NCBI RefSeq assembly: GCF_025144145.1
Contig: NZ_CP083546.1
Coordinates: 1,566,501-1,630,500, forward strand
DNA length: 64,000 nucleotides
Direction of reading: 5' to 3'
Source: Leisingera sp. M658
GTDB lineage: Bacteria > Pseudomonadota > Alphaproteobacteria > Rhodobacterales > Rhodobacteraceae
In this document: one piece after another, positions 27,025 through 35,944 of the stretch
Layout: each line of letters begins with the position of its first letter
Numbering within the stretch: the stretch's first letter is position 1
Notes under the pieces: generated by a model
What the model saw: the letters and a program-made list of their open reading frames with translations, nothing else
The model's database searches: none
Told to the model about the DNA's origin: nothing
Translations under genes and position numbers: made by a program

Positions 27025-28254
27025 ATGGGCAGCGGACAGCAAGTATCTGTGAATATTAAGGAGTTTAACCTGGCGAACCCGCCGAAGGGGTTCCTGGGGG
27101 ATCCCTTTCCCTTTTACGATGCCTTGTTGCGCGAGGCGCCGGTGCTGCCGCAGCCGGATGGGTCGCTGCTGGTCTGCCGCCATGCCGATCTGGACAGGGT
27201 CTATCGGGACACCACGCTGTTTTCCTCGGACAAGAAGAAAGCTTTTGCGCCAAAATTCGGCGCGGGGTCGCCGTTGTTTGAGCATCACACCACTTCGCTG
27301 GTGTTTTCCGATCCGCCGTTGCATACGCGGGTGCGCAGGATCATGACCTCGGCGCTGACGCCGCGGGCAATTGCCCGGATGGAGCCGGGGCTGGTTGAGA
27401 CGGTTGACCGCTTGCTGGACAGAATGGCGGGAGCAGCCAATGTGGACCTGATCGAGGATTTTGCTGCCTCCATTCCGATCCAGATTATCGGTAACCTGCT
27501 GGACGTGCCGATGGCGGAGCGGGCGCCGCTGCGTGACTGGTCGCTGGCTATCCTGGGGGCGCTGGAGCCAGCGCTGAATGCTGATCAATTGGCCGCAGGA
27601 CACCAGGCGGTGGAGGAGTTCAAGGCCTACCTACAGGATTTGATCGCCCGGCGGCGGGCCAAACCAGGGGACATTGAGACCGACGTGCTGACACGGCTGA
27701 TCAACGGCGAGGGGGCGGATGGCGCCCTCAGCGAGGTTGAGCTGATCCAGAATTGCATCTTTATCCTGAATGCAGGTCACGAGACGACCACCAACCTGAT
27801 CGGCAACGGGCTGGCGCTGCTGAATGACCATCCCGGCCAAAAGCAGCGGCTGCTGCAGCAGCCGGAGCTGATCAAGCCTGCCATCGAGGAGGTTCTGCGC
27901 TTCGGGTCGCCCAATCAGCTGGGCAACCGGGAAACCACGGCGGGTGTGGACATCGGCGGTATGCAGGTTCCTGCGGGGACCAACTTGCATCTGCTGATCG
28001 GGGCGGCGAACCGCGATCCGGAGGTGTTTGAAAAGCCCGCTGTCTTTGATGTGTCCCGGACGCCGAACCGGCATCTGGCCTTTGCCGGCGGGCCGCATGT
28101 CTGTGTCGGGCTGACGCTGGCGCGGCTGGAGGGGAGGATCGCCATTGAACGCCTGCTGCACCGCTTCCCGGGCTATCGCCTGCTGACTGGCCGGGTGCCG
28201 GGCGGGCGAATCCGCTTTCGCGGCTATGCCGCGCTGCCGGCGGAAATGGAGTGA
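27025..28254 (+). CDS. Cytochrome P450
   Basis: A 409-residue soluble bacterial P450 (class I type). The oxygen-activation helix reads NAGHETTTNL, the ExxR motif is EEVLRFG with the partner arginine later in the K-helix stretch, and the haem cysteine is in FAGGPHVCVGLTLARLEG near residue 356. The N-terminus has no membrane anchor. GGGAGG precedes the ATG. No ferredoxin or reductase gene is adjacent, so its electron donors are elsewhere. The substrate is unknown; it is divergent from the TfoX_C gene and convergent with the LuxR-type regulator. Confidence 0.94.
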   Translation: MGSGQQVSVNIKEFNLANPPKGFLGDPFPFYDALLREAPVLPQPDGSLLVCRHADLDRVYRDTTLFSSDKKKAFAPKFGAGSPLFEHHTTSLVFSDPPLHTRVRRIMTSALTPRAIARMEPGLVETVDRLLDRMAGAANVDLIEDFAASIPIQIIGNLLDVPMAERAPLRDWSLAILGALEPALNADQLAAGHQAVEEFKAYLQDLIARRRAKPGDIETDVLTRLINGEGADGALSEVELIQNCIFILNAGHETTTNLIGNGLALLNDHPGQKQRLLQQPELIKPAIEEVLRFGSPNQLGNRETTAGVDIGGMQVPAGTNLHLLIGAANRDPEVFEKPAVFDVSRTPNRHLAFAGGPHVCVGLTLARLEGRIAIERLLHRFPGYRLLTGRVPGGRIRFRGYAALPAEME

Positions 28255-28290
28255 AAAAGGGTCAACTGGGGCGCTGTCAGGCTGGCCGGC

Positions 28291-28905
28291 TCAGAACAGT
28301 CCGGCCTCCTTGGCGGTCAGGGCGGCCTGGGTCCGGTTCTTGGCCTCCAGCTTGCGGCAAAGTGTGCGCACGTGCAGTTTGATCGTCACTTCCTGCAACT
28401 CCAGCTCGCGGGCGATTTCCTTGTTCGACAAGCCGCGGCACAATCCGTTCAGCACTTCCAATTCGCGCGGGCTGAGTTTTTCAGCCAGCGGATGGGTGCT
28501 GGCCGAGGCATCTTCGCGCATCAGATTGACGGGCACGTAGATCTCTCCCGCGCTCATAAAGCGCACGGCATTCAGCAGTGACTGCGCGCCCATGGTCTTG
28601 GGGATGAACCCGATGGCGCCGGCATCCAGGGCCTCCTGCGCGGTGCGGGCGGGCGCGCTGCCGGACAGAATGGCCACGCCCTTGCCGCCATTGGCCTCAA
28701 GCGCCTTGGCCAGGCCGTCGAGCCCCATCATGCCGGGCATGTTGAAGTCAAGCAGCACCAGGTCGTAGGGGCCCTGTTCGCAAATCTGCGAGATCGCACC
28801 AGGCAGATCCGTCGCCAAAGCGACCTCAGCACCGCCCTCGGATTTGAGGTAGGCGGAGATTGTTTCGCGGACCATATCATGATCGTCTGCCAGCAAAATG
28901 CGCAT
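28291..28905 (-). CDS. LuxR-type two-component response regulator
   Basis: A 204-residue regulator with a receiver domain (acidic pocket DDHD at residues 7-10, phosphoacceptor Asp53 in LLDFNMPG, a late lysine in FIPKTMG) and a C-terminal LuxR helix-turn-helix (LSPRELEVLNGLCRGLSNKEIA, quoted as the family signature in part). The start at 28905 is set by the receiver fold; the frame continues 34 codons upstream. It is divergent from the molybdopterin-fold protein and the hybrid kinase, so it is the probable phosphorylation target of that kinase. Confidence 0.92.
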   Translation of the reverse strand: MRILLADDHDMVRETISAYLKSEGGAEVALATDLPGAISQICEQGPYDLVLLDFNMPGMMGLDGLAKALEANGGKGVAILSGSAPARTAQEALDAGAIGFIPKTMGAQSLLNAVRFMSAGEIYVPVNLMREDASASTHPLAEKLSPRELEVLNGLCRGLSNKEIARELELQEVTIKLHVRTLCRKLEAKNRTQAALTAKEAGLF

Positions 28906-29226
28906 GTAGCCACTAGCCCTGTTCTTTATTTCCCGGTCCCAGTCTACAGCGACAAGGGTTTCAAAACTGTCAACCTTGGATTGCGGGCTGGTCTGGGATG
29001 TGAACATCTGCTGCTGATCCTTTGCGTGTGCTGGAAATTTTATTGATATTACGACGTTCTGACGGTCTCCGGTAAGCCAACATTAGGGTGATGGCGCTAC
29101 TCTGGCGGTTGTGCACCCTATACGAAAGGTCATGAACCTATCCTCAGGTGCCGGTTTTCGGGGCGAGCGGATATGCCATGCTTTGCCCGGTTGTTGTGGA
29201 GACTGCCTTAAAAGAGGAGTGCTGGA

Positions 29227-29724
29227 ATGAGAGGGTTGATTTCGCAGGTCGCGGCCTTGGCTTCGCTTGCAGTCATGGCGTGTGTAGCCGCAGGTTTTGC
29301 GGATGAAGCGCAACCGGTGCTGCTGTCGGTCGGCGTGGAGGGCGCGGCGGAACCTGCGGCGCAGTACACGATCGAGGATCTGCGTGCACTGGCTCCGGTC
29401 ACCTTTGAGACGGAGACCATCTGGACCACCGGGCCGCAGCAATTCACCGGCGTGCCGCTGGCTGTTCTGGTGGGGCGGATGGATGTCAGCAGCGGGCGGC
29501 TTGTAGCTTATGCGGTGAATGACTATGCGGTGGAAATCCCTGTTGCGGATGCGGTTGACGGAGGCCCGATTGTTGCCTTTGAGCGCAACGGTGCGGAAAT
29601 GTCCCTGCGCAACAAGGGGCCGCTATGGGTGGTGTACCCTTATGACAGCAACCCGGCTTACCGCACCGAAGAAGTCTTTTCGCGCAGTATTTGGCAACTG
29701 GACCGGATCGTAATTCAGCCGTGA
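29227..29724 (+). CDS. Periplasmic molybdopterin-oxidoreductase-fold protein lacking the Mo-binding cysteine
   Basis: A 165-residue exported protein with a signal peptide (about 1-25, ending AGFA) and a single domain of the oxidoreductase molybdopterin-binding type, recognisable by YTIEDLRALAPVTF, FTGVPLAVLVGRM and GPLWVVYPYD. No cysteine remains in the mature protein, so the molybdenum cannot be held in the usual way. A hybrid kinase starts 25 bases later. I infer a sensory or ligand-binding partner of that kinase rather than an enzyme. AGGAG precedes the ATG. Confidence 0.78.
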   Translation: MRGLISQVAALASLAVMACVAAGFADEAQPVLLSVGVEGAAEPAAQYTIEDLRALAPVTFETETIWTTGPQQFTGVPLAVLVGRMDVSSGRLVAYAVNDYAVEIPVADAVDGGPIVAFERNGAEMSLRNKGPLWVVYPYDSNPAYRTEEVFSRSIWQLDRIVIQP

Positions 29725-29749
29725 ATGGCAGGCAGGGAGCAGTCAGGTG

Positions 29750-32233
29750 ATGCTGCGCGGATTTCCAACGATGCCGCGCTGGGTATTGGCGCTGGTGCTG
29801 GCGATTGCGGCGGCGCTGGCAGCGCAGTCTGTGCGGCTGGGCCATCAGGTGCTGCAGCAACTGGGCGGGCTGTCGACCGCGGCAACCGACAATATGCAAT
29901 GGAACCTGTCCCAGGCCGAAGTTGAGCATCTCAAACTGGAGGCGGCGGTCCTGACGGCCAGCGCGCCCGGGGATCTGCGCCGGCTGCGGCGTCAGTTTGA
30001 TATCTACTACAGCCGGATTGCCACGTTCCGCGAAAGCCCGCTGTTTGAAGATTTGCGCCAAAGCCCGGCAGGTGCAGCTCTGCTGCAGCAGATGCAGGAC
30101 CGGCTGGACCGCATGGCGGCGGTTGTTGACAGTGGCAACCGGCCGTTGCTGGACAGCCTGCCGGAGCTTGCCGCCGAACTGGTGCAAAACAGCGGTGATG
30201 TGCGTGAACTTGCGTTGTTTGGTGTCGTGCTGCAGGTGGAGGATTCCAAGGATAAGCGGCTGAAACTGTTCACCATCCTGACGCGTCTTGGCTGGGTGGT
30301 GCTGGCCCTGGTGCTGGCGCTGGCGCTGGCGGCGCTGCTGCTTGGGCGGCTCTACCGCAAGGGCCGCAGGCTGGCAGTGGAGCGCAGCCGCTCTGCCGCG
30401 CGGATGGAGGCGATGATTGCCTCCTCGCTGGATGCGATTCTGGTGGTCGGTGCGGACGGCAGTATTCTTGCCTTCAACGGGGCGGCGGAGTCGGTGTTCG
30501 GCTACAGCAAGGCTGAGGCCATGGGCCAGCAGATGGTCAGCCTGATTGTGCCGGACCACCTGCAAGAGGCGCATCAGGCCGGCATGAAACGGTTTCTGCA
30601 AACCGGTGAGGCGCAGGTGGCCGGCAAAGGCCGGCTGCAACTGGAAGCGCGGCGCAAGTCCGGCGAATTGTTCCCGGTCGAGCTGTCGGTTTCGGTCAGC
30701 CAATCGGGAAATGAACTGGTCTTTGTCGGCTTCCTGCGCGACATCTCCGAGCGGATCGCTGCGGAAGAGGAATTGCGGCGGGCGCGGGACGACGCGCTGG
30801 CCGGCGAGCGCGCCAAGCAAAACCTGCTGACGGTGATGAGCCACGAGATGCGCACCCCGCTGACCGGGGTTCTGGGGGCCATCGACCTGATCGAGGGAAC
30901 CGAACCGACACCGGAGCAGCGCCGCTACTTGCAGGCGATGCGGGTTTCGGGCGGCTTGCTGCTGCAGCATGTGAATGACGTGCTGGAGCTGTCGCGGCTG
31001 GAGGCCGGCGCCGATACTGAGAAACGGCGGATCTTTGATCTGGAGGAGCTGATCAGCGGTCTGGTGGAAAGCCAGCAGGCCAGCGCCAAGGGCAGGGGGA
31101 TCGATCTGTCGCTGCACTGCAGCCTTGGCGGCAAGCCGGTAGTGGCCGGGCGGCCGCGCGCCGTGCAGCAGGTGCTTTTGAACCTGATTGGCAATGCTTT
31201 GAAGTTCACCAGCGATGGCGCGGTGAGCGTGGATGTGATGCGGCTGCCGGACGGGGAGACGGTGGAATTCCATGTCGCGGACACCGGCCAAGGCATCGCG
31301 CCCGGCGACCTTGACCGGATTTTCGAAGATTTCATCACTCTGGATTCCAGCTATGGCCGCGGCAGCGAGGGCACGGGGCTGGGACTGGCAATCACCAAGC
31401 GTCTGGTGCAGGCCATGGGCGGTACGATTACATGCGAAAGCGAGCTGGGTGAAGGCAGCCTGTTCACCATCTCACTGGTGTTACCGGCGGCCAAGGCGCC
31501 GCCGCGCCAGGCAGCACGGGACAGACCCTGCCGGAACGGCGCCTGCCGTCTGCTGATCGCCGAGGACAACGACATCAACCGCGAGCTTCTGGCCACGATG
31601 CTGCGCCAGGAGGGGCATCAGGTGACGGCTGTGCCAGGCGGTGCCGAGGCTGTGCAGGCGGCAGAAGGGGGGCGGTTCGATCTGATTCTGATGGACATCA
31701 GCATGCCGCAGGTGGATGGGATCGAGGCACTGCGCCGGATCCGCGCCCAGCAGCTGGCCGAGGGCACCGACATTGTGGCGCTCACCGCGCATGCCGCCGC
31801 GGAGGACCACGCCCGCATTCTGGATGCCGGATTTGCCGAAGTTCTGACCAAACCGGCCAATAAGGCTGAACTGGCTGAAGTGATAGACCGCCGGGCAGGC
31901 AGCGGGGTCAAGGTGCTGCCCGGAATGCAGTCGGACATCCACCAGTTTTTTGAAGCCCTTGGGCAAGACCGGGCACGCAGCTTTCTGGCTTCCTTTTGCG
32001 AGGAGGTGAATCAGCTCCAGGACGGGTTGCAGGGTTGCGCGGTTCTCGACGATGGCCAGCGCAAGGAGGCGCACCGGCTGGCAGGGTCGGCAGCAGTTCT
32101 GGGCCTGTCCGGCCTGCGCGCGGCGATGCTCGCGATCGAGACGGCGGAAGAAGGGGGGAAGCCTCCGGTTGCGTTATTCCAGCAGGCCTGGGCCAGCGCA
32201 GCACTGGTTCTGGCCCCGCATTTGCACGTGTAA
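29750..32233 (+). CDS. Hybrid sensor histidine kinase with PAS, receiver and Hpt domains
   Basis: An 827-residue inner-membrane kinase. Order: transmembrane helix at about 8-26, periplasmic helical region, second helix at about 183-203, PAS domain (about 222-335), HisKA with the phosphoacceptor histidine about residue 365 in MSHEMRTPLTG, ATPase domain (N box LIGNALKF, G boxes DTGQGIA and GTGLGLAI), receiver (Asp about 649 in LMDISMP, lysine in VLTKPANK) and a C-terminal Hpt domain with histidine about 775 in EAHRLAGSAAVLG. This is an internal phosphorelay. GTG 29747 immediately precedes the chosen ATG. The divergent LuxR-type regulator is its likely output. Confidence 0.93.
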   Translation: MLRGFPTMPRWVLALVLAIAAALAAQSVRLGHQVLQQLGGLSTAATDNMQWNLSQAEVEHLKLEAAVLTASAPGDLRRLRRQFDIYYSRIATFRESPLFEDLRQSPAGAALLQQMQDRLDRMAAVVDSGNRPLLDSLPELAAELVQNSGDVRELALFGVVLQVEDSKDKRLKLFTILTRLGWVVLALVLALALAALLLGRLYRKGRRLAVERSRSAARMEAMIASSLDAILVVGADGSILAFNGAAESVFGYSKAEAMGQQMVSLIVPDHLQEAHQAGMKRFLQTGEAQVAGKGRLQLEARRKSGELFPVELSVSVSQSGNELVFVGFLRDISERIAAEEELRRARDDALAGERAKQNLLTVMSHEMRTPLTGVLGAIDLIEGTEPTPEQRRYLQAMRVSGGLLLQHVNDVLELSRLEAGADTEKRRIFDLEELISGLVESQQASAKGRGIDLSLHCSLGGKPVVAGRPRAVQQVLLNLIGNALKFTSDGAVSVDVMRLPDGETVEFHVADTGQGIAPGDLDRIFEDFITLDSSYGRGSEGTGLGLAITKRLVQAMGGTITCESELGEGSLFTISLVLPAAKAPPRQAARDRPCRNGACRLLIAEDNDINRELLATMLRQEGHQVTAVPGGAEAVQAAEGGRFDLILMDISMPQVDGIEALRRIRAQQLAEGTDIVALTAHAAAEDHARILDAGFAEVLTKPANKAELAEVIDRRAGSGVKVLPGMQSDIHQFFEALGQDRARSFLASFCEEVNQLQDGLQGCAVLDDGQRKEAHRLAGSAAVLGLSGLRAAMLAIETAEEGGKPPVALFQQAWASAALVLAPHLHV

Positions 32234-32755
32234 ACCGGTTTCCGTGTCAGCGGCTGATGGGGCGGAATCCGCCGGATGTGCCGCACCCGGTCCGATTTGA
32301 TCCGGAAAACAGATTGGGATCCGCTTTTGCGGTGTTCTTTTTTCGGCCCTTGGCAGCGATTGGAAGGCCGGGTTGTTACGGCGGATAGAGGTTGTTTTTA
32401 AAGCATGTTTGACAAGGCCCCGGCCGCATTTGGAGTGACGCTCTATTGTTCTGCGCAACCGGCAGGATACTTTTCCCATTGACAAAAAAAATTGCGCTTT
32501 AGTTTAGAAGGTGGCTGCCAGGAGCGGGGTGTTGTTTCCGGTGGCCAAGAATGGGGAAAACACGCTGCCTGGGGACAGACTGAGCCGCAAATGGCCGAGA
32601 AAAACAACTTTCATTGCGCAGTAAGAGCCGCAGCCGGTTTCGTTTGAAGCCGGTTCCCGTGGATCGTCTGTATTGTGAATTGAGGTTTCTGAGGCCAGGA
32701 AGCCGGGCTGAACCCTGGGGCGTTTTTTGTAACGAGTTGCGCCTGATCGGGGGAA
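32234..32755. other. 522-base gene-free leader region upstream of the RTX-like gene
   Basis: No gene is seen. The second half carries a sigma70-like promoter (32479-32508) and then about 245 bases of probable untranslated leader, with GCCGGTT repeated at about 32632 and 32650. The composition is less GC-rich than the flanking core genes. Confidence 0.5.
32479..32508 (+). promoter_or_regulatory. Sigma70-like promoter candidate for the RTX-like gene
   Basis: TTGACA at 32479-32484, an 18-base A-rich spacer and TTTAGA at 32503-32508. The distance to the GTG start at 32756 implies a long 5' leader. Confidence 0.5.
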
Positions 32756-35716
32756 GTGAAAGTGACCTATAGCTACCGGAATTACGAATGGACTGCATTT
32801 ACCGAAGCAGATCTTTTGGATCAAGGAGGAAATGGATCCAGCTTTGGGTACGGTGACACCTTCAGCATGCCGGCAAGTGCCACGGTATGCCTGTCCACAA
32901 AAGACAACGACTATTTTTTGTCGGGTGACCATTACAGAAACGAGCGCGCGGATGACAGGTACGGCCAAAACGCTTATGTCGATGGTGAACCGGCAGGCGG
33001 GAAAATGTATGCCGAAAGCTATCACGTCCTGAAAGGCTCGGACGGCAATACCTACTATCTGATCGAAATCGAGATCGAAGGCCATGACGCCCCGGGACAG
33101 GGCGAAGACTATTTCACCTTCTACAACGATGTTCCCCCGGCCGGGGTTGAATTGACAGTGGTCAAGACCTGCGGCGTCAAAGGCAACTGGGTTGACTACA
33201 AATGCCTTGGCGCGGGTGACAAGATTGAAACGGGATCCATTTCGGGAACCGTTTTTTGCGATTTGGATTGCGACGGCATTAACGGGGAGGTGGCCACCAT
33301 CCCAGGTTGCGATTACACGATCGAAGCCGAGAATATGCACAAGAGCGGCTTTAAGACGGTGGACGGCAATCAGGCGTCCGGCGGTGAGCTTGTCAAGCTG
33401 GCTTATGCAGGCTGCTACGGCACGCTGTGCACCACCTTTGACGGCAAAACCGGTGTCTATGACGTAAAGATACGCGTGCAGGATGAAAATGATGGTCAGA
33501 GCACGATAAAACTGAAGGTGAATGGCCAGTTTGTCGAAGCAATCCGGCTGAATGCCGATTCAGACGGCGGCGGGTCGAATGATGGCGGCTTTTCAACCTA
33601 TGTCATCAAGGATGTTGCCATCAGCAATGGGGAAGACATCACCATCAAGACCAAGGGCGATGGCTACGAATATGTGCGCATCGATAACATCGTTCTCGAA
33701 GGCCAGGACCAGCAGGAAATGGTCTCGGAGCCGGGCAAGGCTGATGTCACGATCAAGCTGCTTGATGCCGGCGGCATGGTTGTTGCCACAACGACCACCG
33801 ATGCCGAAGGGAACTACCGGTTCGACGGCATCGAACCCGGTGATTACAAGATCATGGGTGTGGCGCCTGACGGCACCGAATTCACCATTCAGGACGCCGG
33901 TTCGGACGACGCGGTCGATTCAGATGTTGATGAAAACGGCATGTCGGGCGTGATCACTGTCGGGGCAAACACGGAATCTGATATCGACCTTGGTGTTGTC
34001 GACCCCCAGCCGGGTTCGCTCTCGGGCCGGTATTTCGAGGACACCGATGGCAGTGACACCGACAATGGCGAACCAGGCGTGGCCGGCGCAGAAGTCACTT
34101 TGACCAACCTTGATACGGGCGAGGTTTTCACCACAAGCACAGACGGTGACGGGCTTTATTCGTTCACCGACCTGGAGCCGGGTTCTTATGAAGTCTTCTT
34201 TGCCGAGATCGACGGCTTTGGATTCGTTGCTCAGGACCAGGGGGGCGACGATACAGTCGACTCCGATGTAAATATGTCCGGCAAGGTTGAGATTATTGAA
34301 ATCCGAAAAGGCGAAACTATCGAAGACATCGACGCTGGCATCCGGCCCTGCGGACGCATTGACGGCCAGTCGCGTGTTAATGACGTGCTTATCGGCTGCG
34401 ATACCGACGACAGCATCCGTGCGTTTTCTGGCGACGATTGGGTCGATGCGCGTGGCGGCAACGACACCATCGACCTTGCCGGTGGCAATGATACCGCCAT
34501 CGGAGGCGCAGGCAATGATACGATTGACGGCGGCCTTGATTTCGACATTGCAGTCTTCAGCGGTGCGGCCGCGGACTACTCGGTCGCACTGAATACGCAA
34601 GACGGAAGCTCGCTCACAGTGACGGGGCCGGATGGTGAAGACCTGTTGATTGATATGGAGCTGCTGCGGTTTGACGATCAGGACGTTTTAGTTTCGTCCT
34701 TGCTCCTCTCGGCCAGTGATGACGCGGCTGATTTACCAGCGCTGAACGGCAGCGTGAGTGTTGATGTGCTGGCCAACGACAATCCAGGTCAGGCCCCCGG
34801 CACGCCAGTTGTCATGTCCGTTACCGACGGGCAGTTTGGCACGGCGTCAGTCGAGCCGGACGGTCAGATCACCTACACCGCCACCGCGGAAGCAACCGGC
34901 GGGTTTGACGTTGTGAGCTATACCGTTGTTGACAGCCAGGGCCGGATGGCGACGGCTGAACTTCTGCTGGGTGATATTGCGGCTCCGGATGCCTCGGCGC
35001 CGGGTGCTGTGGTGCTGGGCGACGGGGGCGAAACCTTTGAGGGCTCAGGCCTGGATGACGTCATAATCGGCGGCAGCGGCAATGATTCCATCACGGGCCG
35101 GGGCGGCAATGATGGCATCGACGGTGCAGGCGGCAACGACTCGATCCAAGGTTCGGCTGGCGATGATACAATCATTGGCGGTGAAGGCGATGACGATCTG
35201 TCGGGCAATCTTGGTAATGATCTCATTTCCGGCGGCAGCGGCAATGACGAGATTTCCGGCAGCGGAGATAACGACCAGATACTGGGCGGGGACGGAGATG
35301 ACGACATCAGCGCCAACCCAGGCGACGATTTTATCTTTGCTGGCGCCGGCAATGACGAGATCAGCGGCAATGTTGGAAGCGAAATGATTTTTGCAGGCCA
35401 GGGTGATGATGAAATCAATCGTATCGGTGAGGGCGCGGATATGGCTTTTGGCGGTGATGGCGATGACGTTTTTGTCTGGCGCGACTTCCAGGCGGATGGC
35501 GTGCGCGATCTGATCGACGGGCAGTCAGGTATCGATACGCTTGAGGTGCAGGTGGCTGCTGCGGACTTTGCTGCGATGCAAGTGGAAGTTGACGCTTATC
35601 TGATGTCGCTGGCTGCAAATGCAGATGACACCAATGGAGTCGCCTCAAGCTACAGCTTCTCAACAATTGCTTTGGATATCGCAAATATCGAAAATATCGA
35701 TCTTACTTTCGCGTAG
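32756..35716 (+). CDS. Large type I-secreted calcium-binding (RTX) protein with SdrD B-like and carbohydrate-binding-like modules
   Basis: A 986-residue acidic protein without a Sec signal. Residues about 1-155 form an unassigned N-terminal domain. An SdrD B-like (Cna B) domain opens at about 162 (GSISGTVFCDLDCDGING), is interrupted by a CBM6-like module (about 185-318, YTIEAENMHKSGF to VRIDNIVLEG), then resumes (ADVTIKLLDAGG, GNYRFDGIEPGDYKI). A second complete SdrD B domain follows (about 418-525). Then come glycine-aspartate nonapeptides (GGNDTIDLAGGNDTA, about 563-598), a cadherin-like/VCBS-type stretch (about 660-740), a second RTX block (about 763-905) and a C-terminal tail typical of ABC-exported proteins. 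No exporter genes are adjacent. Probable extracellular adhesin or matrix protein. GTG 32756 or GTG 32762 may be the start. Confidence 0.88.
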   Translation: MKVTYSYRNYEWTAFTEADLLDQGGNGSSFGYGDTFSMPASATVCLSTKDNDYFLSGDHYRNERADDRYGQNAYVDGEPAGGKMYAESYHVLKGSDGNTYYLIEIEIEGHDAPGQGEDYFTFYNDVPPAGVELTVVKTCGVKGNWVDYKCLGAGDKIETGSISGTVFCDLDCDGINGEVATIPGCDYTIEAENMHKSGFKTVDGNQASGGELVKLAYAGCYGTLCTTFDGKTGVYDVKIRVQDENDGQSTIKLKVNGQFVEAIRLNADSDGGGSNDGGFSTYVIKDVAISNGEDITIKTKGDGYEYVRIDNIVLEGQDQQEMVSEPGKADVTIKLLDAGGMVVATTTTDAEGNYRFDGIEPGDYKIMGVAPDGTEFTIQDAGSDDAVDSDVDENGMSGVITVGANTESDIDLGVVDPQPGSLSGRYFEDTDGSDTDNGEPGVAGAEVTLTNLDTGEVFTTSTDGDGLYSFTDLEPGSYEVFFAEIDGFGFVAQDQGGDDTVDSDVNMSGKVEIIEIRKGETIEDIDAGIRPCGRIDGQSRVNDVLIGCDTDDSIRAFSGDDWVDARGGNDTIDLAGGNDTAIGGAGNDTIDGGLDFDIAVFSGAAADYSVALNTQDGSSLTVTGPDGEDLLIDMELLRFDDQDVLVSSLLLSASDDAADLPALNGSVSVDVLANDNPGQAPGTPVVMSVTDGQFGTASVEPDGQITYTATAEATGGFDVVSYTVVDSQGRMATAELLLGDIAAPDASAPGAVVLGDGGETFEGSGLDDVIIGGSGNDSITGRGGNDGIDGAGGNDSIQGSAGDDTIIGGEGDDDLSGNLGNDLISGGSGNDEISGSGDNDQILGGDGDDDISANPGDDFIFAGAGNDEISGNVGSEMIFAGQGDDEINRIGEGADMAFGGDGDDVFVWRDFQADGVRDLIDGQSGIDTLEVQVAAADFAAMQVEVDAYLMSLAANADDTNGVASSYSFSTIALDIANIENIDLTFA

Positions 35717-35734
35717 GGGCTTGATCAAAAATGA

Positions 35735-35770
35735 GGCGCGGCAATAAATCCTTGCCGCGCCTTGGGTTTT
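35735..35770 (+). terminator. Terminator after the RTX-like gene
   Basis: GGCGCGGCAA (35735-35744) and TTGCCGCGCC (35752-35761) form a perfect ten-base stem followed by TTGGGTTTT. Confidence 0.8.
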
Positions 35771-35944
35771 CAAAAAACATCTATACCGTTTGGTATACGC
35801 AGCCGCGGCGAGGGTAATTGCAAAAGAGGCCCCCGCAGATTTCAGCCATGTCCGAAGTCACCACTCCAAAAACGGGCGTCACCTGGGCGGGCTGATTGCT
35901 GGCCGGATCGTGCCTTTGCAATCAGGCCGCCGCATCTGAAGTGT

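Noticed and set aside
34440-35440. Short tandem repeats resembling an array
   Set aside because: These are in-frame codons for GGxGxDxxx calcium-binding nonapeptides of the RTX-like protein, not a CRISPR or satellite array.
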